From Kalmusia sp. IMI 367209 (lineage: Eukaryota > Ascomycota > Dothideomycetes > Pleosporales > Didymosphaeriaceae), in the NCBI GenBank assembly GCA_027946365.1, contig JAPEUQ010000005.1, positions 372,001 through 436,000 on the forward strand: a DNA stretch of 64,000 nucleotides, written 5' to 3'. A program made the position numbers and the translations under genes. Shown in pieces: positions 33,623-44,999 of the stretch; the stretch's first letter is position 1; every line of letters begins with the position of its first letter. A model generated the notes under the pieces. That model did not search any database. It was given only the letters and a program-made list of their open reading frames with translations, and was not told where the DNA came from.

Positions 33623-34074
33623 TTGCGGTCAGGTACCTTCAGGTTGGGCTTTTAGGTACTTTGACCCTGTAAAGATAGAGTCGATGTGTCAGTATTTTCA
33701 AGACCATTACTTCCAAGCAACCATCTCATTTGTGTCTACTTTTCATGAAAAGCATGCTTCGTCTCTGGGTGCCCGTTTTGCTTTCTCTATTCGGTCGCTC
33801 ACCTGCATTTCACAGCTTGCCTTCCTATGCCGTTAACAAATTAACGTTCCGTTTGCTTCTAAAAGCTCTCTCAATTACCTTGCTCCTCACCTTCACTTTC
33901 ACCGTGGGATCGATCACTTCTTTTGCTCTTACCTCCGCAAGTCTAGAGCCAGAGACAGTCCGCCGTTTGTCTTCGCTTCAACTTTCTTGGCACCCACGAG
34001 AGAGCTCTACTTAAGTAGCTGCTCTGATCATTTGCTCTTTCTCCACCCTCTCTACTACCCTCCCAATCTACGAG
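33623..34074. promoter_or_regulatory. 5' region of the DNA methyltransferase gene
   Basis: 452 bp. A strongly pyrimidine-rich strand at about 33770-34060 (many CTTT/TCTC runs) is typical of fungal promoter-leader sequence. A 94-codon frame inside it is hydrophobic only because of this T-richness. Confidence 0.4.
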
Positions 34075-36309
34075 ATGGCACGTTATGCTTTCGAGGACCT
34101 AACAAGCTACGACGACGCCTTCGAGGACCTAACGTGTAGCGACGATGCCTTGAAGAACGAAATAGAAGTCCAACACTACGGCAAGTCGCTGTCGGAAAAG
34201 ACCTGCATGTCGCGCTGCTAACGCCAAAAATTCCAGGGCAAGATGAGGATGACGGCGAAGAAGCAGATGGCCCCGAATACATAGTCATCGATGATGACAA
34301 TGCTAGCGACCGCGCTCGATCTGCTGAGCAAGAGGAACGTTTCCCCGTTACCGTCGAACTCCCGTCCATTCAGCTTGACTGTGGCATGGTGAAATCGCGC
34401 GATATCGTGGAATTGTTTGACCGTACAGAGAGAGTTGCGGACCAGGCACTTAGTGGCGATTTCTTGTGGATCAGCGCCATCATTGAAGACCTAGAAACCA
34501 ATGAGATCACGCTGCAGGGCTACCGTTTACGTCGGTGCAGTTATCTCCGCCCACTCTTTGACTGTAGGTCTAACACGGTCTTCACCTGAAGGTTACTAAC
34601 GAGGAGCTCAAGGCAAAATGAACGAACTGTTCATACTCGTAGAAGCTTACGAGAACGACCCTCGGCCTCCAATGGTCCAAGGACTGGAGAGCATCCCAAT
34701 CACCGAGGTCTTTAAAAAGAGGAAATGCGAATTCACCAATGCCGACTATGAGGCGTACAATGTTCTTATGGCTAATCGCTGGGTTCCAGCTGGCCTGAAG
34801 ACACTCACACAGATCAAGCACTGGATCTTCAACCAAGGAACACTTATATGCCGCTTCGTGCACATCGTGATCCTCGATCACAATGGCGTCTCCTATAGCG
34901 GCGAAGTCCGCAAGCTTCATCGACGAGAGGTTGACAAATACTCAACGCCATGTCCCTATAGAGCAACACCTCCTGTACCGGCTTCACGTCGTACCACTTC
35001 GTTCAACTCCAGTTCTAGCTCATCGTCTCAGCGTAATATCAAGCGACGTCCCTCTGTTGAGCAACTCGACGGCACACCCCCGAAAAGACTTTCTCCTCTG
35101 GCCAAGATGACCCGTTACACATTCGGCGATGCATACTGCGGGGTTGGAGGTGCCTCTGAAGGTGCGAGTCAGGCCGGCTTGTTCGTGAAGTGGGGTTTGG
35201 ACAAGGATAAACTTGCAATTGAAGCCTATGCGGAGAATTTCTCTACCGCAGAACATCTTTGGATGGATGCTCGAGATTTTCGTGCTATAGCAAACCGGTG
35301 TGAGCATAGCGTCGATGTGTTACATCTGTCCTGTCCATGTTGCTACTGGTCGGAAGCTCATACCCATGGAGGCAAAAACGACCAGGAAAATATGGAGACG
35401 CTGCTCACCGTTGGGCCTTTTCTAATGGCCGTCAAGCCTCGCTATGCCACTCTCGAACAGGCGCCAGGTTTGCTGAAACAGCAGAAGCACCGTAAATGGT
35501 TTCGATGGCTACTCAATGGGATCACGTCCGCGAAGTACAACGTACGATGGAAGGTTTCCGATCAGTCTGAGTACGGACTTCCCCAACGACGACGACGCCT
35601 TGTATTTCTCTGCGCTAAACAAGGGCTACCTCTCCCCGCTTTCCCAAAGCCGGTCCATGGTCCTAAAGGAAGTGGGTTGAGGCACTGGGTGACTGTAGGT
35701 GATGCGCTAGAGTCATTGAATAGACAAGGGCCTGCCGCTCGTGACCCATACCACAGGCCTGAGCAAGAGAAAGTGCTATCTCGTCCTGCAGTCGACCCTC
35801 GGACAATCCTAGCGAAGTGCATCACCACTAGTGGAGGCGAGAATGTCCACCCATCAGGCACCCGCCGCTACACGCCACGCGAGATTGCAGGGCTTCAGGG
35901 CTTCCCTCCAGATTACCACTTCAGCGGTACCAGGTCTGATGCCACGAAGCAAGCCGGCAACGCGTGGGGTCCTATCGCGAACCAGAAGTACTTCCTTTTG
36001 AGTGTGCAGTTCCTAGAGGCATACGATCTTGGTTTCATCGACCCTGAGGATGAAATTGACGATCTACATGAGTATTTGGAGGATAGAAACATTCGCGTGC
36101 CCTCTGGAACTAGATACCTGAAGCACCTCACGAAATCCGTGTCTTCGAAGAAGAAGCATCCATTATGGGGAAGCACCTACAAGGTCGAACCTGCACCACG
36201 AGGACGTACTATTCGTGATGTGCCGGTCATAAAGACGAGGGAACAACGCAGGGTCCGGGACGCGGCTGAGGTAGCCCGTCAAACAGGCGATTTGATCGAG
36301 CTCGACTAA
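34075..36309 (+). CDS. rid: RID/Masc1-type DNA (cytosine-5) methyltransferase
   Basis: Exons 34075-34180, 34237-34563 and 34613-36309 encode 709 residues. Intron 2 is GT-AG with a TACTAAC branch. Intron 1 begins GCAAGT and ends CCAG (GC-AG), and GT alternatives create stops. The N-terminus has a duplicated AFEDLT block, and residues 85-250 form a BAH-like region. The catalytic domain shows motif I FGDAYCGVGGASEG (about 315-328), motif IV LSCPCCYWS with the catalytic Cys at about 387, EQA in place of ENV (about 426), QRRRR (motif VIII, about 469), TRRYTPREIAGLQGFP (IX) and KQAGNAW (X). EQ-type motif VI is known from RID/Masc1, the fungal group needed for repeat-induced point mutation or premeiotic methylation. 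The C-terminus is basic. Nuclear localisation is likely. The change of PPCQ to CPCC around the nucleophile is unusual. Confidence 0.88.
34090..34154 (+). repeat. 30-bp tandem duplication in exon 1 of the methyltransferase
   Basis: Two adjacent 30-bp units encode AFEDLTSYDD and AFEDLTCSDD. They differ at a few positions, consistent with an in-frame tandem duplication of an acidic block. Confidence 0.6.
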
Positions 36310-36824
36310 TTCGAGAATTCTTTTTCGCGCGAGCTACACATTTGGGTTGGCAGACATCTACATCGAAAACAAAGCGCATGTTCCGGGGTTTGTTTGGTTC
36401 ATATGACGGACCCTGCATTTACCGGCGGCAATTCATCAAGTTTCGGGTCGTGGAAGTTTCACTCCGCGCCATATAGAATGTGGCAAAGAAACAAGCATAG
36501 CAAGCATGACAAGACTTAACAAGCTTTCATATTGCAACCATAATGCCGGCGCACAACGACCCAATCGTGTTGCTTCCCTGATTTTTTCATGCACCTTTCA
36601 AGGCACCACGTCCAATCCGAGATCAGCGTTTCAATGCGGAGAGCATAACAACAACCCGTCACCTGCCTCACTTCAAACATACCCTTATTCCCTTTCTACG
36701 TAATCGACAATCCCAATATACTGCGTCATGCTTTTCGCTCTAGGAAATATACATATACATTGCATCTTTCCCAAATGCTCTCTCGTTACTGTCTCTTGTA
36801 ATCCAGTCCAGCGCAATCTTCAAG
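36310..36824. promoter_or_regulatory. spacer and promoter of the GH5 gene
   Basis: 515 bp. AT-rich TATA-like sequence (ATATACATATACATTG, 36748-36763) lies about 65 bp before the GH5 start. The leader ends CAAGATG. Confidence 0.4.
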
Positions 36825-38145
36825 ATGAAGTTCTCTATCCTTGCTCTCAGCTCATTCGTGACCCTCAGTTTGTCGTCACCCACGCCTCGCGCGACCAAAG
36901 TACAGTATGCTGGCGTCAACATCGCCGGCTTCGACTTCGGCTGCACAACCGACGGAACATGCTCGCTCACCGGCACTTCAAAGCCGTACGACATCGTCAC
37001 CGGGGCCAATGCTCTGGGACAAATGAACCACTTCGTCAAGGACGACAGTCTGAACACATTTCGGTTGCCGGTGGGATGGCAGTTCTTGGTGAATGGGCAG
37101 CTCGGCGGACAGTACGCGATCGAGTTAGAAATCATTGTGACATGAATTTACTAACATATCCAGGCTCAATTCGAACAATCTAGGACAGTATGATCGTCTA
37201 GTCCAAGGCTGCTTGAGCTCAGGTGCTGTCCTATGCATCTTAGACATCCACAACTACGCTCGGTGGAACGGCAAGATCGTCGGCCAAGGTGGCCCAACAA
37301 ATGCGCAATTAGCCGATGTGTGGAAACAACTCGCAACCAAGTACGGCAAGCAAAGCAAGATCGCCTTCGGCGTCATGAACGAGCCGCACGACATTCCCGA
37401 CATCAAAGCCTGGGCCGCCACCGTCCAAGAAGTCGTCACTGCTATCCGTGGCGCTGGCGCAACCTCCAACCTCATCTTGCTTCCGGGCAATGGATATACG
37501 TCCGCCGAGTCCTTCGTCTCGTCTGGCTCTGCGGCGGCCCTCGCGGCCGTCACTAATCCTGACAACACTACCACCAACCTCATCATGGACGTGCATAAGT
37601 ATCTCGATTCGGATAATTCCGGCACGCAGTATGTATAGCCCGGGTTCAACGTGGACATGTTCTCTATGCGAAAGGATACTGTTCTTATTCGCTTACTTGA
37701 GAAACATATACCATATTCTCACTTCCATTTTCACTTCTGAATACCACTGACTGAGCGGAATACAGCACCGAGTGCGTCAAAGACAACATCAGCAACGCCT
37801 TCCAGCCACTAGCAGAGTGGCTGCGGACCAACAAGCGACTTGCTATCCTAACAGAGACTGGCGGAGGCAACACGGCAAGTTGCCAGAAGTACATGTGTCA
37901 GCAGCTGCAGTTCTTGAAGTAAGCTACCAACCCACTTCAGAGAATAGCGTACGGTGATGTAAATGAATGCTTGCTGACGGGACCATAGTCAAAACGCTGA
38001 TGTATATATTGGTTACACGGGATGGTCTGCGGGTGGATTTGCAACGACGTATGAACTAAACGAGACGCCGACGCAGCAGGGGAATTCTTGGAAGGATACG
38101 AGCTTAGTGACGAGTTGTATTGTGGGGGCTTGGAAGGGTGCTTGA
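36825..38145 (+). CDS. secreted GH5 endo-beta-1,4-glucanase
   Basis: Exons 36825-37111, 37164-37628, 37766-37918 and 37989-38145 encode 353 residues. Introns of 52, 137 and 70 bp are all GT-AG. The signal peptide MKFSILALSSFVTLSLSS is followed directly by the catalytic domain, with no CBM. Family landmarks: VQYAGVNIAGFDFGC, FRLPVGWQFL, LDIHNYARWNG, acid/base Glu169 in GVMNEPHD, MDVHKYLDSDNSGTH (the final His from a splice) and nucleophile Glu281 in ILTETGGGN. IGYTGWSAGGF and SCIVGAWKGA close the barrel. This is the GH5 cellulase type that cuts internal beta-1,4 bonds of cellulose and related glucans outside the cell. A CBM1 protein without a catalytic domain lies about 6 kb away. Confidence 0.93.
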
Positions 38146-39838
38146 GGGAACGAATGTATTGCGCAGTTCTGTAGCGCTTGTTGGGAGGTTCATGTAATGG
38201 AAAATGTCTATTAATCGGTCCAGGATAAAGAGCGTGTGCCTTGTCCTTTTTGGACTGCCTAACATCGAGTTCGCTCCTGTGAAAAAGTCGTATCTAGACA
38301 ATCTGAAAGACCTCGCACAGCTGCTCGGTACTAAAGTTGCCTTAATGTCTGGCTGTGAGTTTGAGGACCCCTACTTGCGAGAGCTTGCGGATAATTCGAG
38401 GAATGGGCGAAGAGTTGTTTCTGTCCTTAGGATTGTAGGCAAGAATCTGCGAGGGCTGTGCGTAGTAACACAGAAATGCTGACATTGTTGCACAACACGA
38501 CCTCAGGCTTACTTTATAGAAGATCTCCTGGAACGCATTATATATATAGGTCCTGGATGGCTATGGGTGCCGCCAATCCTTGTTGTGACATCGAGATTGA
38601 GACGTCTCGGTCATTATTGCCCACAACCAGTACGCGGGCGACACAACAAGTTCATAGGTTGATAAAAAAATTATATTGAATAAGTCTGATAAAGCTATTG
38701 ACGTACAAGGATGGATTGAGTACTGACATTGGAGCTGCGCATAATTCAGCTTGAAGGTGATGTCAGTACGCCCGTGGTGCCCAGCGCTTGTCATTCATGA
38801 CATGGCCTACATGGCTCGTTAGATCGCGGGTAAACATTTCCACCGAATATTCTGTACTCGCACGACCTTAGGGTTCACACCGAGGTTCAGACGCTGCGCG
38901 CAGTGCTGCGCTTCGATGCATGCTACTTTACGTCTGCGCAGCCACTTCACCGCCCGGGACACAATATAATATTATACGTATCAAACCAGAGGGCGGGTAA
39001 ACATTCAGGTCGAGTGCAGTGATTGCTCGATCGCAAAGCTGACAGTCCGTACCAAGGCTCGGATGATGCCATGTTCCGTTTCGGAGCTCGCTGACTTCGC
39101 TCAGGGAGGCATGGGAATTGCGGGGTGTTGAAACATCGGACAGCCTCTGACCGCGTCCAAAGCGAGGGAACGCGAATGCTGGGATAATCGAAGGTGCATG
39201 CTTGGTTCATCTATTGTAAATTGAGCGACACACTCGGCAACGAGGCGGAGCCTGATGCCCTCTTTTGCAGCCTCAGACTAGCATCAAGACAGATGTCCTG
39301 AACTAGCACAACAATTCCGCTTTTGCTCGACCATGTACACTGTTCCATCAGGAGAGCGTTGAAGAGGACACTGGAGGCCTCAGCGAGGCTTACGGAGTCT
39401 CCCACATCGCCTACTAACCGCGTCCTCGCTAGCGTCGGTCCTAAAATACGAATGCCTAGACTATACTCCGTGCCAGATCGTGGACCCTCTCACGAGACAT
39501 GCGCCGAGTATGAACGACATGCGGCATGCTGCGCACCAATCCCAGGACTGGCGGCCCCAACGCCTCGCAGTGTTCGCATGGGGCTTCGTTTATCGTTAGT
39601 TCCGCACTTGGGGCTGAAAGCTGGGGTGCTGATATGCGCAATGCGGATCATCGGTGAGGCTATGCATGCGCTCAGCCGCACGAGAATTACACGAAGGATT
39701 GTAGACGGACAATCAGCTGTGTGTGACATGGGCATACTTGTCTTCTTGCTTTCTCACTTCATTCTTACCACGAATTTCCGACGTTGACGTTGTTCTGGCC
39801 TTGCAGTGAGCATCAGGGCCGACGATGCATCGCGAGCG
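38146..39838. other. 1.7 kb spacer, no gene recognised
   Basis: A 92-codon frame directly after the GH5 gene (38204-38482, plus strand) has no recognisable domain. The segment GCGGGTAAACATT occurs twice, around 38826 and 38994. Short open frames at 39323-39787 have an irregular composition. Pyrimidine-rich sequence at 39738-39778 probably belongs to the promoter of the next gene. Confidence 0.35.
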
Positions 39839-41249
39839 ATGACTACTTCCACGTGTTACGATAGTGGATGGTGTGGTCTTATTCCGATCGAAGAGCCCAC
39901 GGGCTTTGATGATGGGACTGATGGAATTTTAACACGACAATCTTCAATTGCAGACAACGATAAGCCGGAATTGAAGACAAGGACGACGACGGAAGACGAC
40001 GACAAAGCACCGCAGACAGACGACAAGCAACCAGAACAAACAACAGCGCCAGGGCGAAGTTCAACGAGACCTTCGACTGTGGCCGCGACACCTACACTTA
40101 CCTTTGACCCGACTCAGACCGCGACGCGTTCAGGCGATGTGGAGACGGCCGTACCTACAGCAGCTGCTGCGAGTGGAGGGGGAGGTGGAAGTGGAGGTGT
40201 GTCAAAGGGAGCAGCAGCAGGCATTGCGATCGCGACAGCAATCATTGGCGGCGCAATTGCATTCTTCATCGCAGTCATGCTTTTCAAGCGTAGGAGACGG
40301 CCACCGGCCCATGGATACAGCGATTCATCGACAAATTTCATTTCGAGTATGAAGGGGGAGCACCCATCATATGTCCAAGTGTCACAGACAGGTCCTCCAC
40401 CGATCGTTGCCGCTGCAATACCCGCTTCAAAACGCAACACTCTCAACCTATCCGATTTATCGAACTCCTCGGACTTCTTAGCGGGCACGCTCCCTCCGGC
40501 TGCAGACGAACAAACGGTCAAGAACAAGGTCACAACACTGTTTAATCAAATCCAGCAGCACGTCGACGATTTCTATCGCGACATCCACGCGACGCTCACA
40601 CCAAGCATGGAAAATGACCTCAAGAAATTCGGGGACGGATCCGTAAACCTCGCCGAAGAACTAGAACTCTCTTCCACACCCACAATTGCCATCAAGCACG
40701 CCCTCGTAGGCTACATCCTAGGCATCGTAGCTCCAGAAGCAGACCAGCAATCGACGTTATTCCCCGTCGAAGTCGCAGGCCTCAAGGAAAACGAACGATC
40801 TGCCGACTCACCAGGTCAGTTATTCCCCACCCATCCCCACGACGCAATCCAGAACCCAACTAACAAGCAACGCCGCAGACGACCAAGCCGCTTACATCCT
40901 TTACCGCCGCCTCGCCGTCTTCCTCCACTCCCCGACCACCTCCTCCCTCCAATCACGCCAATCCGACATCCGCGAAGCCGCCGAACACTTCGCGCTGACC
41001 TTCTTCCCGTGGGCGAATCCCGCCTATGCCGACCAAGACAAAGACGAAAATCTCGTTGACGTTATAAATAATGCGCTGGATTTGAGTGTGTGGCTGTTCG
41101 GGCAGCCATTCTTGTATGAGTTTGTATGGGAAGGAGTTGGCAGGAGAGGTACCTTGGTGGCGCCGGGGTTACAAAAATGCACAGATGAGAGAGGGAGGCC
41201 CATGGAGAGGCCGAAGACAGTGGTAGAGAGTGTTGTTGTAGCGGGTTGA
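39839..41249 (+). CDS. single-pass membrane protein, wall-sensor-like, unknown function
   Basis: Exons 39839-40814 and 40879-41249 (64-bp intron, GTCAGT donor, CTAAC branch, CGCAG acceptor, phase 1) give 448 residues from the ATG at 39839. The N-terminal region is Thr/Asp/Pro-rich and probably extracellular, ending in a Gly/Ser hinge. One membrane helix follows (AAAGIAIATAIIGGAIAFF, about residues 140-162), then an RRRR stop-transfer signal. The cytoplasmic part is a long helical domain, with DDFYRDIHATL near its start and SVWLFGQPFLYEFVW near its end, a layout common in fungal single-pass surface proteins. No signal peptide follows the chosen start. A hydrophobic stretch just upstream in the same frame is separated by a TGA (39785-39787), so the true N-terminus is uncertain. 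Confidence 0.7.
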
Positions 41250-42482
41250 AGTAGGCGTTACTTAATTCATGGATCTGCATTGTGACTGAAGAGATGTGTT
41301 GATTGTGCCGGTTACTTGGCTGTGCGTGCTGCCAAGTGTCAATGACATTTTCGGTGAGAAGGACCGCGTTCGCCTGAACAAGAAGGCGATGTACATGCAC
41401 TTTTCGAACCTTGTGAAGTGGGATTTTCACACAAAGCGTCTGTCGATTCCGGATGTACTGGTCTGCGTATCGAACATAGAAGATACTCTACCGTCTTTGT
41501 CACGGAAACGCACTTGCCATCTTCATGATATCTTCTTGACAGATTGCTCACTACTGCCTCAATGGATAAAGTTGCTGGTTTGTAATGTCAGTATGCTTTC
41601 GATAAAAGTAATATCTCAAATCTTTGTCACTTGACCACTACAGACAATTCATTAGAAGGGTAATAGAATAGAGAGCCTCTTTCCATTATATCTACTATGC
41701 CTAAGGGTTCGTGTGAAAATTATTTAAGAAGTCTGACCTATATCAGAACAAGGCGGTGGTCTTCCTATGTGACGAAGTCGAGGTCTATGTACGAATCTTT
41801 AGCTCAAAAAATGTCCTCATTGTGTGCCAAAATTCCGAAATGAAGCTTTAAAGGTTCATCACCTCCAAGATCTATCGGTCTTTCACCGCTATCAATTCGT
41901 ATACATCGATGTGTCTGGAAGCGATTACGATCTGGGATTAGATGAACTGAGCGGTCTTCTCTTTTCGGACTAATGGGAAATTGCTGAGTCCCCATGAATG
42001 AGAAGCTTATGTACGACTTGGATACAGGGGTTGCGTTAGGATGATCAATGTTGATCAGAAACCAGGAGCGTACGTTGTGTGTCAAAGGCATGTTTGAAAA
42101 CTTAGGTTTTGCAAGGTGACTATACTCTGACAGATCGATGAGCGGCGTCTCGTGCACCTCTAGGTGTCCAAGGCATCAGGCGGCCGCATAGAGGTGCGCA
42201 ACTAAAATTCCTGATTATGCCCATTTCCGCATCATGTCACCATGCCCATGTTGCATCACTACATTCATAGCAGGGTATGACTTGCATAAAATAACTTTGA
42301 TTCAAACACTACATATATCAAGACGAGTATTTCTTTCTCATAGGAAGATCACATGAAGCTTAACGACAACAAAAAGCAATGAAAGACAACAATCAGATGT
42401 TGCAAGGGAGTTTGCTACTCCATCAATTTGATACCTACTATTTGAGACCACCTCGAGGTGGCCTTTTTCTCACAGTGATTGA
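41250..42482. other. spacer, possible degraded coding segments
   Basis: 1.23 kb. On the minus strand 41804-42157 is open for 117 codons with a protein-like composition (for example KSYISFSFMGTQQFPISP), but there is no ATG near its start, a TGA lies just upstream and no splice partner was found. On the plus strand 41296-41634 is open without a domain. Either could be a relic, and I do not call a gene. Confidence 0.3.
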
Positions 42483-43628
42483 TCAGTCTTTATGACCAGA
42501 AAGAGATAGTTGCGAGAAGCGTTTCCTCAACTTCGGCATACTGGTCATTTTGCTCAACCGGCGGAGGCCTTGCGGTTCCTTCTTTTTTGAATGCTCGGAG
42601 TCACGGTACGTCTCACCCTTTCCAGAGGCGTGTGGCTCGAGAAATGTATCGAACGTTACATCTGCCCGTCTAATATATGGCCGACCATCTGGCGCAAGTG
42701 GACTACGGATGTGACCAGAGTTATGAGAAGAATCCGATGAGCGTGGAGATGGTGTCATGGACTTACGGCCCGGCTTCTTGCTAAAGTACTCAGCACTACT
42801 ACCAAGTCCGCCGTATGCGCTATGGCGCTGCTGTTGGGTGCCGGACACAGCAGGGGGCTTTGGTAAGGACGGAGTGGTTGGCGAAGGGTTCGGGTTGGGC
42901 ATGCTAACAGTGCGGAGATCGACCATATCATGGGATACTACATGACGCGTCTGTTGTGTGCAAGTCTCCTTCTGCTTAGACTCTGATACAAGATCCAGCT
43001 TGGTCAAAGGAAAGCCTGTCAAATGACGGACGTGTTGTTCTGACTTCAGCAAAAATCGCTCGCTTCCGTGCTTCTCATCCATGAGAACTTCAATAACCTC
43101 TTGCCGGTTGTCATTGTACGGAACTAGCTCAATGCGCGACACCTGATATTGAACCAGGTCATCTGCAGTCCACTCCCTCAGATTATGGTTTTTCTCGCCT
43201 ATGGCGAGAGCGACCTTGTCTTCGCCTGTAAGGGCGTGGGCGTAGTAGCGACCTCTTGGCTGTTGTTGCTGTTGTTGTGAAGACGGCAACTCCATAGTAG
43301 TAGGTTGATTAGTTGAGGAAGATTTGGGAGCCGGGTACTGTAGCGGAGTGGTGCGCGTGCGCGGTCTGCGTGACTGAATTGCTTGTGCCTCGACGACACG
43401 GTTCAAGGTTGCTTGAGTAAAAGACCCGAATGTTTCTGGTTGATCCGAAGGTCGTGGACGGCGGGACTCAGGTTCCAGAAAGGCACCGTCGACAGGTGTG
43501 GGGTGCTTCACCGCGCGAGAGCCACGCAGAATTGGTTGCCCGGACATCCCACGCGCCGTTGGGCGTGGGTTGGTTGTCGGGGCAGACAACTTGGAGTAAT
43601 CTGTTTTGTGAGGGCGGAAGCTTACCAT
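42483..43628 (-). CDS. hypothetical protein, mostly disordered, 381 residues
   Basis: Single exon. The first ATG in the frame is at 43628 (MVSFRPHKTDYSK), and the frame itself is open to 43691 without another ATG. Composition is Pro, Ser, Arg and Gln rich, with a run of six Gln near residue 120. A more ordered segment of about 80 residues follows (EDKVALAIGEKNHNLREW through HLTGFPLTKLDLV), with alternating charged and hydrophobic residues. Ser/Pro-rich sequence then leads to a basic C-terminus (LRRLSKM, LRKRFSQL). There is no signal peptide, membrane segment or known domain. It is the first of four consecutive minus-strand genes that I do not recognise. Confidence 0.65.
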   Translation of the reverse strand: MVSFRPHKTDYSKLSAPTTNPRPTARGMSGQPILRGSRAVKHPTPVDGAFLEPESRRPRPSDQPETFGSFTQATLNRVVEAQAIQSRRPRTRTTPLQYPAPKSSSTNQPTTMELPSSQQQQQQPRGRYYAHALTGEDKVALAIGEKNHNLREWTADDLVQYQVSRIELVPYNDNRQEVIEVLMDEKHGSERFLLKSEQHVRHLTGFPLTKLDLVSESKQKETCTQQTRHVVSHDMVDLRTVSMPNPNPSPTTPSLPKPPAVSGTQQQRHSAYGGLGSSAEYFSKKPGRKSMTPSPRSSDSSHNSGHIRSPLAPDGRPYIRRADVTFDTFLEPHASGKGETYRDSEHSKKKEPQGLRRLSKMTSMPKLRKRFSQLSLSGHKD

Positions 43629-44189
43629 CGTGGTATTCACACTATAATTTGATGCCGGTCGAAAAGTAGAAAGAATCGTGTTGTCTTGCACGTGCGTGGG
43701 ACTAGTGGATCTTTGAGCGTCTCACGAGTACTCAGAATGGGTAGAGGTACTGGTTGAGGGTGTGTCTTCCGGGTGATTATTGCCCGGGGGTGGGGTTTAT
43801 GTATAATCCAGACGTCCTTCGTGAACCACCGGTGTTGTGTATGCACAACGTTGTATGATGATCAACATTATTTGCTGCGAAATTGGATTTTACTCACCAG
43901 GCCGCACAGTAATTAACATAAAAACCGTAAGAACAATGCCAGTAGACCAGGTCCAAGAACTGGTTGAGACTTCTAGACATTGATCTAATCTGCCTGCGCC
44001 CCTAGTTGCCACACTCTGATAAACACAATCTGCTCCAACTCGCCCTCTATCGCATCGCCTGATTACGAGCAGCTCTTTGTAAGAACTTCCTAGACTCAGA
44101 TGCTATACTTGATCCTTGCTGTGTATATTCTAAATATCTCGGATCTGGAAAGTTCAGACTCGCTAATACCTTTGACCATTTATACTTTG
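43629..44189. other. spacer, no gene recognised
   Basis: 561 bp containing the leader of the preceding minus-strand gene and the 3' region of the next. Nothing else is visible. Confidence 0.35.
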
Positions 44190-44999
44190 TCAGCACGCAC
44201 ACAGCACACAGCTCCTTCTTATCTTCTTATCAAGGAAATTTTGTGGAGCTAAATGCGGTACCTCTTTACTTGTAGAAGAAGTAGAAGTAGCAGGAGATGT
44301 GGAAAAACTAAAGGCGCTCTGGGGTTGGGGTCGAACAACAGGTTCCAATCTAACACTTCTCACACGACTGGGACTCACGTCGTTGGGAGACTCATTGACA
44401 TCGTGCCAATTATTCTGAGCTTGCCTATTGCACTTATTCGAGGTCAGGAAGTCACTGGTTGGACTGTACATTGGCCGTAGAGCCGCATGCTTCCGCCACG
44501 GTGCATCAGATGTCAGGTCCGCAAGATATTGGTCCGCGTCGTGGTCTTCATCGTATTCTGCCCACCACTGATTGAACCCGTCGATATTACTCTGATGACT
44601 GGGTCTACCACCATTTTGGTAGCTCCACGAGCTCGATGCCCCTGGCCCGCTATGATTCTCTTTGCTATCATCGAGGCATTTGGACGGGTAAAAACTAGAA
44701 CCAAGAGCTTTCCGAGTAGCTGTAGCTACTTCCGAGTTTTGCAAACCGCGCTCTCTACTTACTTCCGAAGGCGCACCTCGTACACTGTTCCGGGTCCTAT
44801 TCGCAGGTGTGCAGGGCGTATGGCATTCAAAAGCAGGATATTCAGAATACTTACCCTTCGAGTGCCGCTTATATACCTGTTCGGGCTTTTTATACACCCG
44901 CTCGATTCTGTTCCGACTAAGAAGTCTTACATACTCATCCCCGGGTAAACCGGGACTTGAACATATATAGTTTGAGTGCTCAGTTGAATGCATAGCCAT
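44190..44999 (-). CDS. hypothetical protein, 269 residues
   Basis: Single exon from the ATG at 44999. The protein is hydrophilic and Ser/Asn/Arg-rich, with a basic region near residues 28-50 (RNRIERVYKKPEQVYKRHSK), an acidic patch (WWAEYDEDHDADQYLADL, about 150-167) and a Ser/Thr-rich tail. It ends in SCVLCAC, a Cys cluster that could be lipidated but is not a standard CaaX box. No known domain. A 153-codon frame on the opposite strand (44487-44948) is open across it, so coding on this strand rests on frame length and composition only. Confidence 0.45.
   Translation of the reverse strand: MAMHSTEHSNYICSSPGLPGDEYVRLLSRNRIERVYKKPEQVYKRHSKGKYSEYPAFECHTPCTPANRTRNSVRGAPSEVSRERGLQNSEVATATRKALGSSFYPSKCLDDSKENHSGPGASSSWSYQNGGRPSHQSNIDGFNQWWAEYDEDHDADQYLADLTSDAPWRKHAALRPMYSPTSDFLTSNKCNRQAQNNWHDVNESPNDVSPSRVRSVRLEPVVRPQPQSAFSFSTSPATSTSSTSKEVPHLAPQNFLDKKIRRSCVLCAC

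Noticed and set aside
33730..34014. 94-codon hydrophobic frame upstream of the methyltransferase
   Set aside because: It lies wholly in a pyrimidine-rich promoter-leader; hydrophobicity is a by-product of T-rich codons.
41296..41634. 112-codon plus-strand frame after the membrane protein gene
   Set aside because: No recognisable domain, an antisense open frame is also present, and there are no promoter signs.
41804..42157. 117-codon minus-strand frame with protein-like composition
   Set aside because: No start codon near its beginning, a TGA directly upstream and no workable upstream exon found. Recorded only as a possible relic.
44487..44948. 153-codon plus-strand frame antisense to the 269-residue hypothetical gene
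   Set aside because: It overlaps the longer minus-strand frame and has no domain or upstream promoter signs. I kept the minus strand, at reduced confidence because of this frame.
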